This document shows positions 12,384 through 26,089 of a stretch of 64,000 bases of DNA, one piece after another (within the stretch, counting starts at the first letter, position 1; every line of letters starts with the position of its first letter). The notes under the pieces are model-generated. The model searched no databases and was not told the origin of the DNA. It saw nothing but the letters and a program-made list of their open reading frames with translations. A program made the translations under genes and the position numbers. The stretch is from contig RDEW01000013.1 in the NCBI GenBank assembly GCA_011109175.1, positions 1,260,350 through 1,324,349 of the forward strand, read 5' to 3'. Source of the DNA: Dicyema japonicum (Eukaryota > Dicyemida > Rhombozoa > Dicyemidae).

Positions 12384-12630
12384 CTATCTACAGATAAAGA
12401 TGATGTTTGACATTGTGGCAAAATGCAATAATTCTGATTGCAAATTTTTGGTTAGTGAGTCTAAAAATTCATTTAAGATCCTGTTCAGAGCCACGGGTAG
12501 AGTGACTCTGGGTCTTCTTCTGAACGGTAGTTTGTTCTCATTGTTAAAGTAATTGTCCATTATTATATTTGCAGCGGCGTTTATGTCCATTCTAAGCACG
12601 TGCCCAAACAATCTCTATCTTGATTCAATA
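12384..12630 (-). mobile_element. LINE ORF2 3' end fragment
   Basis: A minus-strand frame begins FGHVLRMD and continues to a PFRRRPRVTLP motif. The same FGHVLRMD ... RGRPRTTLP order occurs at 46935-47186 and, decayed, inside the duplicated segments. It is the region after the RT palm in this LINE family. It abuts the 11.1-12.35 kb fragment but must be a separate insertion, because the domains are in the wrong order for one element. Confidence 0.7.
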
Positions 12631-13559
12631 ATGTCAATAGTGAACTCAATGATATTTTTAAAAACCACTTATTGTAATCTCTTTTCTATGTAATTCTCAT
12701 TATCGTCCTTGTCATTTTATTAATTCACTAATCTGTGCGTTCCGATGTTTGAAGAAGATCCACAATTTAAAAAAAAAACATTTTATTGACAAAAAGAGAT
12801 TTAAATTATTGTGTATGTGTTCCACGTAAAACGGCAATCCCGATTCGTTGTCTTAGCCAGGAAGAATCGCAGGTTTTACCCGATTATTGATTTGGCGGTA
12901 ATTTTAGACAATATCTGGTGGATATGAGGAGGCTGAGTTGTTGCATCGATAATAGAAGATGTAATTATTTCATAACACTTTAGATTAACACTCCGTCATA
13001 GCAAAGTATGAATACCCCAATTATGATTCGATTGATTTATGGCTATTAGTGAGCCCACATTACATAGACTGGGGTTACTTTGTATATATTTGTTACTACA
13101 CAACTGACATTATTTGGTCAAAATAGAAGACTTCAGTACATAAAATTGTCAGTTTGATGACAGGGCTGTGAGAACTGAGGATTATTCTGCGTTTATCAAC
13201 TAGTTAAGTATTTAAGGAGTAGAATTGTCTAAAACGATCTGACCCATATAGATTTTGTTACTCACTTCAGGCTGCTCTGGGCTTATTCATTGATGTCCTT
13301 ACAATACTTGTGGTCAACTATGGGGACGTTGAAACCTCAACCTTAGAGATCTACTTGATGATGACTTACTTCTGGATAGACCTCTTTTTCAATGTGACAT
13401 ATTTGCATGTTAACAGAAGATGCAAAGCCTTATCCAGAATGTGAGGGTTGAACGAAGTAATAGTAATATCAAAGTATCATAACATTTTCGCTCCCTCTTT
13501 GACTCCTTCTGCGTAGTTAATGTATGTATAAATAAAATGAGACTCTGGGTTACCATACG

Positions 13560-14400
13560 TTTCCAAATTTGCTTCACTAGGCGTCTCCATCGATGTCTGC
13601 TTGCGCATCTGTCCGTAGATCTTCTAGGTCTTCTGCAGATATAAGATTTCTTCCAATTCCATTAAGCTCCTTCTTTTGATCATGGGAGGATGCTTCTAGG
13701 TTTTCCTCTGAACGATGGTTCGTTTCATTGTTAAAGTAATTGTACATTATTGTATTTGCAAAGGGCGTTTATGTCTTTTCTAATCACGTGCCCAAACAAT
13801 CTCCATCTTGTTTCAATAATGTCGATGCTTACAATTTCTTATTGAAATCTTCTTGGGCCAACCTAGACCCATTAAATTACGTAATTGTTTTTGATGAAAT
13901 ATTTCCATTTTCTTGAGCTCTAGCTCTGTGACCTTCTATCTACCCGAGTTGTACATAAGCACTGGTTTTATGCGTTGTATTGTCTATCTCTTAGAATTGT
14001 TTTTTATTAGTTTTCGTCGACTCCACGTCTTCTGCATTTTCTTATACATGGCAGTGGCTAGAACTCTTCTATACATAATGTCCTCACTATTACAAGTAAG
14101 GATCCAATTTCTTTTTTCCTTCAATTTTCATCAATATATTTTAATTCCCTTGTAATTCTTATGTGTTCAGTCTTTTCCTGATAAACTAGCAGAGACCAAT
14201 TCTTAAATTCTTTAGGGCTTATCTCTAAAGCAAGTCCAAGTTCCAGATCATTTTCTGATATAAAATCTATGTCATCGGCAAACATTTTGTTTTAAGAGCT
14301 CTCAATGCCGCTTCCAGGTATTCGACGAATTACCATCTTCTTTATGTACTCAAAAATGCATTATGTTGGAAAGGAATTAGTTTACTAGACCATATGAACC
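13560..14400 (-). mobile_element. Decayed LINE RT inside duplication copy A
   Basis: On the minus strand the order is FADDIDFISENDLELG (motif C region), SLLDSEDIMYRRVLATAMYKK, then KKMEIFHQKQLRNLMGLGWP and WRLFGHV. The same order is seen intact at 46935-47774, so this is the same LINE family. It carries many frameshifts. The equivalent copy in B is at 31690-32500. Confidence 0.7.
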
Positions 14401-17400
14401 AGTCTTTATTAAACACGTATATATTACTATTATTACTATTATTATTAAACCTAGGATCCATAATATTTACCACCTCCCAAATACCAAGATTCAAGATTAC
14501 TCAATTGGTCTCATTGCTTGGTCACTTTCATTCATTAAATATCGAAACACGTTTCTTTATCGCTCGCTGTGTTCACCTTCCATTATAGCAAGGACTAACT
14601 GAAATGTCATATATGATCTATCTTATGACGACGACTCGATCATCATTGCTCTATCGTACCCTATTACTATGAAGCAGACCTTGTTAGCTATAAAAAGGCA
14701 AAAGAGGAAGTTTTGAGACAAAAATGGAAAAATCCTTAAATTAATAATCAATAAATAGATTACTTCACAGATATAAATGGCCTTTTTTGTACTCCATTTA
14801 TTGTCGACTGACAAGAAATTAATCCCAAAGGATTTATCTGGGACAACAAATTCTACTTTAAATGTGGAAATCTTAACCTCATCCTAAAACAGACGTATCT
14901 TGAGAACCTTCAATGATCTTTAAAAAACACGGAAATCCCATCTATAGCTAAAGACCATAGCTGCATCAAAAATAAAACGACTTTATGTCTAGGCTATGGA
15001 CTCTCGAAGAGAACAAGATACAGACCTGAGATTATTGGTACTGAACTATTACTCTCGGTGGTTTCAGAACATCTCTGGCAATAGCCACGGCCATATTCGA
15101 AGTCTCAAATGCAATTGAACGAAACAGAAGTGGTCTTCCAAACATGTTATAATTTTTAGCATTGAATATCAATTTGTCATTTTTGATTCAATCAGTTCTT
15201 GTAATTTTTTTCTGAATCAACCTGGATGATAATCATGGATTTATAAATAAATCAAATTTTTTTTATATCATTAAACTATATTATTCTGAACTTGTTATTG
15301 GATTGATAGAATATTATCAATATTAGCTAATAATGAAAAGATTAAACGGACAGTATATGAAAGGCTGAGTGTGCGAAGATTTATGTAAAAAATCCCTATT
15401 TTTGGAATTACTATCGGAAGATAATGTGTCCGAAGTCGGATGCAAAATGTTGTGTGCAAATACATTTAAATACTCCGACGAGGAATATTCTCAAGAAATT
15501 TAGACGCCTGACTCTCTCAGAAGCAATTTGTTCATATAATTGATCTTGAATATCTCGAGAAAGAATTTCAGCAACAATTATGTCGACAGGGATCAAAACT
15601 ATATAATTTAATTGGGATAATGCTCAGGTAATTCATAAATCTAAGGAAACCTATCCGTTTTAAAACCATTATATTCGATTCATTTCTCATCGTTTTTTAA
15701 ATGAAATTATTCTTTCCAAGTCAAGAGTAGAGATGTGTGATTCAATTAGCCAACCAGGATATTATTTTAATCATAATAAATTTGAATTAACACCAAGTTT
15801 ATTTTCGAAAAAAACCGTTTAAGTTAGTAAAATGTTAGTTACTCCGCAAAATCCCATTACATTGTACTTATCCTTAATGCCACTGCAGTCTGAAATAACA
15901 TTATTAATTACATGTTTCACTTATCTGCTTGCTGTGTAGTCTAAATAGTTTACTTTCGAACATATACATGGTATTATTTTGGATACGCATGGAATAATTA
16001 GGTAGATCTTCTGCATACCTATGATAAATATAATATCATACGCCTGTGCATTATCGAATGAATCCTTGCACATGATGATACTATATTATTATTAAAAATA
16101 CTCAAATATTTCAACAAAAACGGAACTAATTCTAAATTCTTGAATAACTTGTATTCTATATGGAAACGAACTACATAAATTTTGAAAAAAGTGTACAGAT
16201 CTCTAAGTGATGTTAAATGTAGAGCAAAATCGATTGCGACGTATACAAGGGAATTACACTTTTTTAAACTTCTATTAATTTAATAACATATATACAAGTA
16301 ATAAATGGTAGATGAAAAAGTAAGTTTGTCTACATATTTAAACTTTCATCTTTTTTACAGAAACTATAATAAGTAATATTTAATACAATTGAAGCACATC
16401 CAGTTCAATAATAGAAAAATTACCAGGTACATATATAATGTTTTGAATTACTAATCTTCTAAAATGAGAATAATTGAGTAGACCATAAATTTTACAATTA
16501 CGCAAAAATCTAAATAATTAATATTTAATACAGTTCTCCCACTGATCTATCTTTTCGTTTAGACAATTTTTCTGTGTCAAAATGCACAATGGAAGGTATA
16601 AGATTATGAAATTGAACATCCATAAAATTAAATACCAAAATGATGAATAAACTAGTAACCACAAGAAATTAAAATTATTACATAAATTACAGTCGTTATA
16701 ATTAATAATAATTTATTAAATAATCTATTTAATTAATAAAATTAAAATATAATTTAATAAAATTCACTTAATATACAGGGTTTATCGATTTGTATAATAC
16801 CTTTACCATGAAGATTGAAACTTTGCCAAAATTTCTAAACTCTGCCAAAATTTTTAATAACTTTGTCAAAATGTTCAAAAATTGTGTCATAAATATTAAT
16901 AACTTTTGAATAATGATCAATAAAAAATGCGAAAATCATTTTTAGTTAATTCTGAAAAAAGACTATAATTGTTGTATACAAGGACAGTTTAAGGATTATA
17001 CGAATTCTATTTACAATCACGGAATTCGAAGTATGTTATGTCTCAAAGCGCACTGCAAATTTAAAACGCCGATTGGCACTCCAGAAGTTTATTCAATATA
17101 ATCAATTCTCTTGTGTTAATTTGGAAGCTATTCTTTGTTATCCAAGAGCTAAAAATTTTTCTATTTCTAAGATATGCGGATGAACTGATTTTGTTTTTAA
17201 AGATATCAATAATATCAGCATTGTTCTTAAACATGATGCTGTGGGAGAGTTGTCCCTGAATTAAACGAACAAAAGACCGACTTATTATAATCAAATTGGT
17301 ATGATGAGATTTAGAGGATATCAAAAAAGTAATGTTTTTGCTTGACGATTTGTAAGAGATTCAACGAAGAAAGATAATTATAAAATAGCACTGAATAGAC

Positions 17401-18950
17401 AAAAATTGTTAATTCTGAGATCGTTCATGTTACAAGATATGTAAAAGAAAGACTTTACAATACATTCGTCCTTTCCATACTACTCTACATTTCGGGAACG
17501 TGGGAACTAATTCCGACATGTTTTGATAACATAAATGCGTGAAAGATTGATTCATTGGGGAAATCACTGAGAATGTTGTTAAAAGTAAATCGATTTCCCT
17601 ACAGTAAAATTAGGTCATATTTCTTTTTGATAGTAAAATTAGGTCAACCGTTGAAGTGATTATATATATTATTTGATGACAATAAATGCATTGTGTCATA
17701 TTTTTATTCTGAATCAAACGTGGATCTATTAATGGATACACTCCCTACTCTTATTCTTTGTAACTATCAGGAACCCTGGAAGTTTGGACATTGTCTCAAA
17801 CGACTAGCAGTTATTCAACGAATGCTTTGTTGAGTTTTTATCCATTTAACAAAATTAAAAATTTTCTGACTATGAATATGTGAATAGCAGCCTTGTTCGG
17901 TCTTGACCTTAAAGTTTGTGATAATCACAAATTCTGTTGTACACATTGGATTGGTCTATGTGATTATCATCCCTTGTCACGTATGCTAATTTATGGCTAT
18001 TCCCCGGCATGTGGTCTGAACTTGACTTAAAAAATGCACTTTCCTCTGTCAGCCTTACTAGTTTCTCCCTTTGAGAGAACGATATTCCCATTCGCTAATG
18101 ATCGAAACATGGATTGGATACAACCTGTGTTAAAATATACCCTACAAAAAATTTGGATGCTTCAACCTAGGATCAATTCCATGCTATTATGAACCCGAGG
18201 ATCATTGGGGTCACAAGGATCTAGTGGGACTGATAGTTTGGAGATCTTATTTTGTAAGATGAACTATTCTGACCATTTAAGTTGTTCTATATAAAAATTA
18301 ATTTTACTTATCCAAGTTATCATTGCGTAATCAACAATTAAAAATAGCTGTGATTAGACTGCAAGGAGAATCCTTCATCGAGTTAATTTGACACTTTCAG
18401 TGAATGTTTCTGAATCTTCTATTTCCAGCGAACCTATATGCGCTAAGAAAAAAATGTCAAATTGGGATTATTCTATGAATAGCTTTTTTCGTTGATTTTT
18501 ATGAAGATTGCTGTCGACTTGTTATCGAAAACATTATCTTTTATGACTGACTTCTTGTACAAGGTATATTTACTCTTTTTAATATTTAGTTCCAGAACGG
18601 GTCTATTATTTGTGTATGTCTGACCAAGTCCTTTTTAAGTAATCTAGATTGTTGAGTCATGTGAAAAATAGGAAAATTCAAAGTCATCCACAGAACAATA
18701 CGATTATTTTTACAGAAAAATGTGAGAGTTTTCTCTACCATCGGAAAATGCTATTGGTGCCTTCTTGTCCTCTTCAATTCATCCAAGCCATTGGTGGATA
18801 CAGTCCTCAACTTATATTCAGGACGAAATGCATTTCTGTAACCATTTAGATGAAAATTTAAAAAATTTTTGTCTCATCCAAAAAATAGTACGAATCAGAG
18901 AGCATTTGACTTGCTTCTTTTACAAGGAAAATTAATCTTATGAAGGACAT
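14400..18950. other. AT-rich part of duplication copy A
   Basis: No family was recognised. Two short frames are conserved between the copies: minus 17909-18091 (matching 36058-36240) and plus 18649-18849 (matching 37097-37297). Conservation follows from the recent duplication and is not evidence of coding. A repeated ctttgccaaaattt-type motif lies at 16815-16900. Confidence 0.4.
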
Positions 18951-18952
18951 CG

Positions 18953-19878
18953 TTACCATAAGAAGACTCCACACCTTCAATCATCGAGTTAATGTTTAAA
19001 TGGGACAGATGCACTTGCTGGACGACGAATCGATAAGGATTATATATTAATTTTTTTAATTTGCTAACGAAATTAAAAATTAATAATTTTCGTTTAATTA
19101 TTAACTTTTTGATTCATGTCCTCAGTAAGGTCTTCTATACGAAGGAATAAGCACGATTCTTCAAGTTCTGTCAAGAGCCAGAAAATCACTATGTTCATCC
19201 GAATTACCATCTGAAAATGAACATTCATTTCTCAGCCATACATTCCTTTTAAATCTTCTGATCTCTGAATGGCTGAGCTCTGGCCAAATCTATAGTAGTG
19301 GATAAATTATAAATCACACTCGCATGATTTTAATTCCAATGGAAATTTTCAAATTGAGAATGGAACGTGTATTGGTTATTTGATTTGTGATGACTTATCT
19401 TTAAATGTTATTTAAGAACAGACAATTGTGCACATATCTCTTAATGTGTCTAAACATTCACAGATTCGACTTCATCAGCAACAAGACTTCGACCCTCTCT
19501 GGTGGAATGGCGCTGTCAAATTTATATAATACTTATTTATTCAGTTTTCACTGTTGGGAAGAACACATTGAATAAATTCACTTAATTTCTTATTTATAAC
19601 TTATATCATAATCAACTCTCAAAATTAATATCCGATATCGTTACAACTAGAGATATCCTAGCTCATATAAAATAACCTAAAAAAGTATTTCTTACCATGT
19701 AAGTGTGTATCATCAACGTAAATACCTGTGAAATTGTTCTATCCTTAATAGATTAGTGGTGTGTCTTAGTTTTAAACTAAGAAATTTCAGTCTGAATCAG
19801 TGGAGTGTAATAAGTGCAAAACTAACTATAAATGCTTGACAAAATATATGTATTTTTGAATTATAATCTTATGTTGCC
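18953..19878. other. No recognised gene
   Basis: AT-rich sequence following the end of duplication copy A. I saw no coding frame or repeat block that I could name. Confidence 0.35.
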
Positions 19879-20000
19879 CATTCCGGGAAGATTCCACGCA
19901 TCAACAATGCTTATTGGTTATTGAATGACGTCGTCATCAGTGATACTTTACTGGCGTACTGGATTGTTTACGGGCACATTACTCAACAAAAGGAAAAAAA
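19879..20000 (+). mobile_element. SINE body fragment
   Basis: The blocks tccacgcatc, acgtcgtcatcagtg and tactggattgtt are colinear with the middle of the SINE copies at 42134-42464 and 58108-58278. The tRNA head and the 3' tail are missing, and it is the most diverged of the three. Confidence 0.65.
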
Positions 20001-20389
20001 GTTAAGACAACCCTTTCAGCGCTTTTTTACCATAAATGTTTTTACACTAAAATAAACTTTGTCTACTCATCGATTTACATGAAAGTGCTGTTTAGTCATA
20101 ATAAAATTGGTCGGTGAATTGAGGTGCTATATACCTCTTTAGCACATAATGTCCACTAACATCATGATAGATTAAAGTTTCTGTTTTCTATTAGTGAACA
20201 TAGACGAGTGATGCACTAGGGGTGATTCACTTGTAACGATTCCACCATAGGTATTATTCACAATGAAAAATAAACTTTGAATTTAAAAGGAGGATAACCT
20301 TGATGAGATGATGACATCTAAATTGAGTCCTTATTGAGTTTGAATGTTCATGAGATTAAAAGTCTCGGAGGTGATTAAAAGTCTCGGAG

Positions 20390-21715
20390 CAGAGGTCCCC
20401 AACCTAAATTTCGCGAAGTTCCAAAATCGTTTCACATGGACTGGGGACATGGATTGCCGTCTATTACTTTGTGTTGTTTGCGGTGAAAAACTTGTGAATA
20501 GTTCTATGGCTCCAACAAAACTTAGATCTTATATCTCAACAAGCACCAAGAGCTTTCAACGAAAAAAACGGAAATTGGACCAGAATAAAGTTCAACCATC
20601 CTGTTTTACAAAAAAAATTCAAAATAAACGAAAAGCACTGAATGCTAGTTATGCTGTTGCTGAAATTACTGCTAAAAATATGAAATCGCATACTCTCGCC
20701 GAAGCTGTTATTTTGCCTGCATGCGAAAAAAATAGTCAAGAAAATGTTCGGAAAAATTGCTGCCGCTGAGTTCGACTTAATTTTTATTTTTAATAATTAC
20801 GTGAGCAGACGCATCAAGGATATGTCTGACATTGAAACCACTTGGGTTCGGCAATACAAAAATCTGTGTTTTTTATGCTTCAAATGGATAAAAGCTTAGA
20901 TATTACACATAGAATGCAACTCCATGTTTTCGTCGATGTATAAACGATGTTAAAGATTTTCTTTGCTGCAAAGAGTATCTCGGAACATAAAGGGATATGA
21001 CATTTTTAATCTTATAAATTCATATTTTAAGGATATAAAGTCGGATTGGAATGCATGTGTAAATATCTGCATTGATGGTGCTCTAGCAATGACTAGGCAA
21101 TTTAAAGGCTTCGTTTCTATTGCGAAAAATAAGAATCCGAACATTATTCACACGCATTGTTTTCTTCATCGCGAGGCATTGGTCGCCAAAACCATTGGGC
21201 ATGAACTTAAATGTGCTTTGAACATGATTGTAAGAATAATTAATTACATCAAAATGAGGCCGTTCAAATTGCGACAGTTCTCGAAACTTTGAAAATGCAT
21301 TCACTAAGGATTTTGCATACTGAAGTAAGATGGCTCTCAACGTGAAAAATGTAATATTGATGTTGATTCATTTTTGCTGATTGTCAAAAAAATCTTATTT
21401 TAGCAACAAAGTTATAAAAGTTTTTGTTCAGTTTTCAACGACTTATCTCTGTGAAAGCGGATTTTCTGCATTAACAAATTAAGGAATAAAAAACGCACGA
21501 ATCTATTGTATGTGGACGAAGACTTGCGTTTATCCCTGACAAGGAAAAGACCAAATATTGCAGAGCTATACAAGAGACATCTGCCTTAACCATCTCACTA
21601 ACTAACATTTATTTTTTTATATTGGCAAAATACTGTTAAAAAGTATATAAGGGTTCCGTACAAAATGAAAAATGTCGATAGGGTTCCGTGCTGTCATAAA
21701 GGTTGGGAACTACTG
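20390..21715 (+). mobile_element. hAT transposon (ZBED5/FAM200-like), decayed
   Basis: The ends match as imperfect inverted repeats: cagaggtccccaacct on the left and, read in reverse, cagtagttcccaacct on the right. The plus strand encodes pieces of a ZBED5/FAM200-type hAT transposase in order: a short 141-codon N-terminal frame starting just upstream, CIDGALAMTRQFKGFVSI, HCFLHREALVAKTIG, and near the end CESGFSALTN and LLYVDEDLRLSL (C-terminal dimerisation region). Stops and frameshifts separate the pieces, and the central catalytic part is largely missing. I found no clear 8-bp target duplication. Confidence 0.8.
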
Positions 21716-23690
21716 GGTTAGCCTTTCACAAATGGTTTCGCACATGGGACCTCAAAGAGTTAAGGAGGACAAAGGTGGAGTTAGATGGGCAATAATGGTG
21801 TATAAAAGGTATGTTCGATTTCCGCAAAAAGTTTGAGGCGGTAGTGAGTCATCTTGATTGGAAAACGACCTGGTCGATAAAGTTTATAATTTCTTTATAA
21901 AAATATGCACTTCATTACACGAGTTTATGTGTCTTGTATTACAGAAAAGCATCACTAACTCGGAAACGATTCTGTTTGGGCTGCACGGGACAACATATTT
22001 GAACCCAAAGCTAGACAACATTGCAGATTATCGACCGATAACCTGCATGCCAACCCTGTAAACTGATGACCAATTTGGTGGCTAATGAGGTCAGGAGCTT
22101 TGCAAAAGCGAATGGGATTCTCTCCAGAATCATTGGGTACTGTGCGAAATTGTCAGGGGGCAAAAGAGCAGACTTTGATCAACATGTGCCTCTCTGTATC
22201 TCATGGAAACTCACTTTCGACTATGTGGGTGGATGTGAAGAAGGCTTACGATTCAGTTGATCACTCTTTCCTTGTCGAATGCCTACACAGTCTGTGTATA
22301 TATGTGTGGCTCATCAGCTTTGTAGTGACTGTGATGAATAGGTGGAGTATTCATTTGAACTATAATTGGAACCGGATAGGCGAGTTAAAACTCGAGAGGG
22401 GATCCTTCAGGGGATATCATGTCTCCGCTGCTCTTTGTTCTCTGTTTGGAACCATTGAGTCGCCGCCTCAATGACCGGTTTGAACAAATTCCAATTCATT
22501 GTGAAGGGGTTGTTTCAGTACAAATCACCTTCTTTTTATCGATGACTGAAGATGTATGCTCGAACAGCCGAGGAGCTCTACTCCATGGGGGTCTGTGCCA
22601 GGGAATTCTTTGAGAGTATAGCTAGATTTGAATTATTCAAAGTCTGCGACTAACACGCAAGTATGTAGCGAGTTAGTAAGAGTCCTAGAGGAACACGAAG
22701 GATATAAGTATCTGGGTGTTACCGAAACTCCAAAGTTTTTTATAATGCCTGAAACAAAGCGACAAATTACTGAAGGCATCCGTAAAAAAGCAGCGATATT
22801 ATGTAAGACGTCTCTAAATGCTTTGTTCTTAGCATTAAATGAGTATGCTGTCTCGTTGCTAAACTACTACATAAGTGTTGTTGAGTTTGAGCCCAAATAG
22901 TATGATGAGATGGATGTTATGATCCGTGAAGTACTCAGAGAGAACCATGTCCGTGTGCTGGCAGCCAATAAGGAGAGACTATATTTACCCCGTGATAAAT
23001 TCGGCCGTGGACAGTGTGGAGTAGTCCAACTAAGTGAGCGTATCCTAATGCGAATGCACGACACCCTGATAGCTGGGTCAAGTGTGTCTGCTAGGAAGCA
23101 CGCCATCATAACGACTGAGAAAACACGGATAACCAACCCACCAAGGCACTATCAGACTTTTTTTGTCTGCTAAGTATGGTGTTGATGATGGTGAGCTAGT
23201 AAATGGTAAAGCGTTAATCCAATTACAATATAATAATTTAATGGAAAAGATCAACTTATAAAGCCTTCATAAAGTCCTCTTCAGAGCTTTGGACAACCCA
23301 CATGTCGACCTTAAGTAGTATGACTTGCTTGCAAACGAGATGGGACAAATGCTTGGTTGCAAGGTCCTTATTATTTCTAGTAATGACGTGGGAAGGAATT
23401 GCAACAACGTAACACAAGTGTTATCTGAAGCTCTTGGGGGTAGATAGGAAGCTCCAGGCCTATTTACAGTCCACTGTGTTCAAGCGGACCCTAGATAGCC
23501 TTACACTGGACTATAGGAGGCAGAGCCCTGAGATGCCATGTGGGCAGAAGGTTCAATTGGACAAGGCGCTCTCGGAGTTGTTTCAGCAACCAGAATCAAA
23601 CCTGACTGAGGAAGATGAAATCAGTTTTAGAAAAGAAACTAAACATTCATTAGTCAAGAAACGAATTTAAAAGACAGAATTGGTGGTTTG
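21716..23690 (+). mobile_element. R2-like retrotransposon, copy 1, endonuclease deleted
   Basis: Starting at the hAT right end, the frames give an ADYRPITCMPT block, TVRNCQGAKEQTLI, motif A WVDVKKAYDSVDHSFL, motif B SPLLFVLCLEPLS and a motif C region. Then come a thumb region (EEHEGYKYLGV) and a C-terminal region rich in VRVLAANKERLYLPRDKFG. Relative to copy 2 at 37402-39170, about 485 bp covering the CCHC finger and restriction-like endonuclease are lost near 23320. Many frameshifts make it inactive. Confidence 0.85.
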
Positions 23691-25870
23691 ACCTTAATAG
23701 GAGGTACTTTTACAGGAATCTGAATGGAAAACATTAAAAAGCCAAATTTGGCTTTAATGAAAATGAGTGCCTCGCATTCTGGGAGAACATCTTGAATAAA
23801 CAAGACAATGAAGAATAAGTCCATCAATTAAATAAGAACTCTACAGGCTCTGAAGAAATGCATGCTAACTTCACTAAAGAATTCATCCTCGATATGATTA
23901 AAATTTTCCAAACTGGAGAACAGCTGGATGCGATGGAGTGTACAATTTCTTTATTAAGAAATTTACATCAATACATGACTTTTTTGTGAAAAACCGTCAA
24001 GAAAATTAAAGGTAAATAGTGACCTCAACAGTGGTTGTACACGGAAATAACATATTTGATCCCGAAAAAAGTTAATTGTGAGTTTCCAAAAGACTTAGAC
24101 AATTACCTGTATGCCAAATATGTACAAACTGACAACGAAATGTGTAAATAGGAAACTATCAGACTACATTGAGCATATAGACTGATTAGTGACAACCAAC
24201 TGGGAACTCGTAGATTCTGTCAAGGGCCTAAAGAGCAGCACTAATAAATCAGTGTATCAATCAGAAGAACGGGAATAATTTGGCTCTGCCTGGATAGACG
24301 TTACAAATGCTTTTGTTTCCGTAGATAATGATTTCCTGATAAAGTACTTGAGACATCTGGATTACCTTTTGGATCGTTAAATTTATTAAAGCTTGTAACT
24401 AAATGGAAGATTAAATTGACATTTAGTCAGAAAATGATTGGAGTAGTGAAAGTGAAAAAGGGGATCCTACAGGCGACTACTGTCCCTCAGATCTTGTCAT
24501 GTGATGGATGTGTTAAGCAAATAATTAAATGAAAATTTCCGAGAGTTATCATTAACAATCCAGATCGGATGTCACTATATGCGCAATAATTCATCTAATG
24601 TTTATGGAAGATTTAAAATATTTCCCATAAATAGGATACATTGTAAGAATGATAAATCATTACCTGCTTTCTTTGAAGCTGCTGGACTTGAAAAGAATTT
24701 TGATAAGTCAGCAACAAATGTACGAAGTTTATCTTAGGAGGAAAAGTTACTTGATGGACTTGATGGTTACCGCTACATGGGAGTGCTTGAAGATAAGTCA
24801 AGCAGTGTTTTGAAGAATAATGTATTGAAGGCAATTTTTGATACAATGAACAAAGAATAAATAATTTAGTAGATACGAAACTTAACTCTGCTAACATGTT
24901 CAAGACCATCAACGAACATGCACTGTCACTATACAATTACTACATCGGACTTGTCAAATCGATCCAAACGAATTCGAGAACATTGATAAACAAAATACGC
25001 GGGATACTTACAAGTCATCGAATTCATCTGAAACCTTCTAATAAAGAAAGACTTTAAATGCCAAGAACATATTAGGAAGGATTGGTCTCTATACTCATGA
25101 AAGCGAACGTATGCTTTTTCAATTTCTCAGGGATCTGAAGAAAAAATCCTATTGGTGCCCAGAAGACCAGAATTCTACGGGTCATTAAATAAAAAAAACA
25201 CATATGGACACAATCGTAGAATTCCTAACTAAGAAATATAGCATTGAACAACCAGAGAGCCTAAATGTTAAAATTATACAAGGATTACAAAATGAATACC
25301 TAATGGAACAAATAAAAAAAAGTCTTTGCATTCAACTCTCTTTGAATGCTTTCAAGATACGGACATTACGGAATCCTCCACATGGTTAATGCACGGGAAC
25401 AATTCTCTACGATCAGAAGGAACATTGTGTTTGGTGCAAGACCGTAATGTGATTTTTGAAACTGGTGGTGCAAGTTGCAGTCACTGCCACTCTGCAAAGA
25501 AATCAGTTAATCATTTGGCAACCAGATGCGGACGAATGCTTAACAGTGATTATTTGAAGAGACACAATAAAGTGACAAAATGTATTCATCTGCATCTGTG
25601 TCGCTTATTCGGAATCAAGCAGTCGAAGAAATGGAGAACTATTCGTCCAATCTGTAGTATCTAATAAAGCTGTTGATATCAAAGGTGACTCAAATATAAC
25701 TACTGATACAAAGATTACGAACGATAAACCATACATTTTCGTAATGGACAAATTAAGGAGAAAGATAACATTAATTAAAGTTGGAATCGCTTTACAGAAA
25801 AAATTGAAATTAAAAATTCTACAAGTGCGATCTTTTAGCAAGCGAACTTGCTTTATTACACGAAGCTAAA
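23690..25870 (+). mobile_element. Second, diverged R2-like element
   Basis: This element directly follows copy 1 in the same orientation. It shows YFLIPKK-like and RT-region fragments, then GYRYMGV (compare GYKYLGV in copy 1), then CSHCHSAKKSVNHLATRC, a CCHC finger matching CPHCKSRSMSVDHLATRC of copy 2. A degraded endonuclease stretch ends in LIKVGIALQKKLK. Sequence divergence from copies 1 and 2 is high, so it is a separate lineage of the same clade rather than a duplicate. Confidence 0.7.
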
Positions 25871-26089
25871 TTTAGAATTATCCCGTTGTTAAGTTACAAT
25901 TATCCTTAATTATCCCCTTTGTTAAAAATTAGTAATTTCTATTAGAAAACTAATTATCCCAATGTGTTTAAGCTTTTTAGACCATCATTTTTGCGAAAAA
26001 CCTTTTGACCCATTGACATTAAATACGCTTTTTATACAAAGCTTTGATGAAAAAAAAGTATTTTTGAAAATAGGCTATCTTGTATTGAC

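Larger units (their letters stand above)
12876..18952 (+). repeat. Segmental duplication copy A (~6.1 kb)
   Basis: This segment is colinear with 30941-37401 in the same orientation, from the block ttacccgattattgatttgg to the block gaaggacatcg. Differences are point changes and small indels, plus two larger gaps. About 55 bp near 13240 and about 300 bp near 18530 are present only in copy B. It contains a membrane-type exon (AALGLFIDVLTILVVNYGD at about 13270), a decayed LINE and long AT-rich stretches. Confidence 0.9.

Noticed and set aside
17909-18091. A small conserved gene, because the frame recurs at 36058-36240
   Set aside because: Both copies lie in the segmental duplication, so conservation is expected without coding function.
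22867-23136. Long minus-strand frame opposite the R2-like element
   Set aside because: It is the shadow of the recognisable plus-strand R2-like coding sequence.
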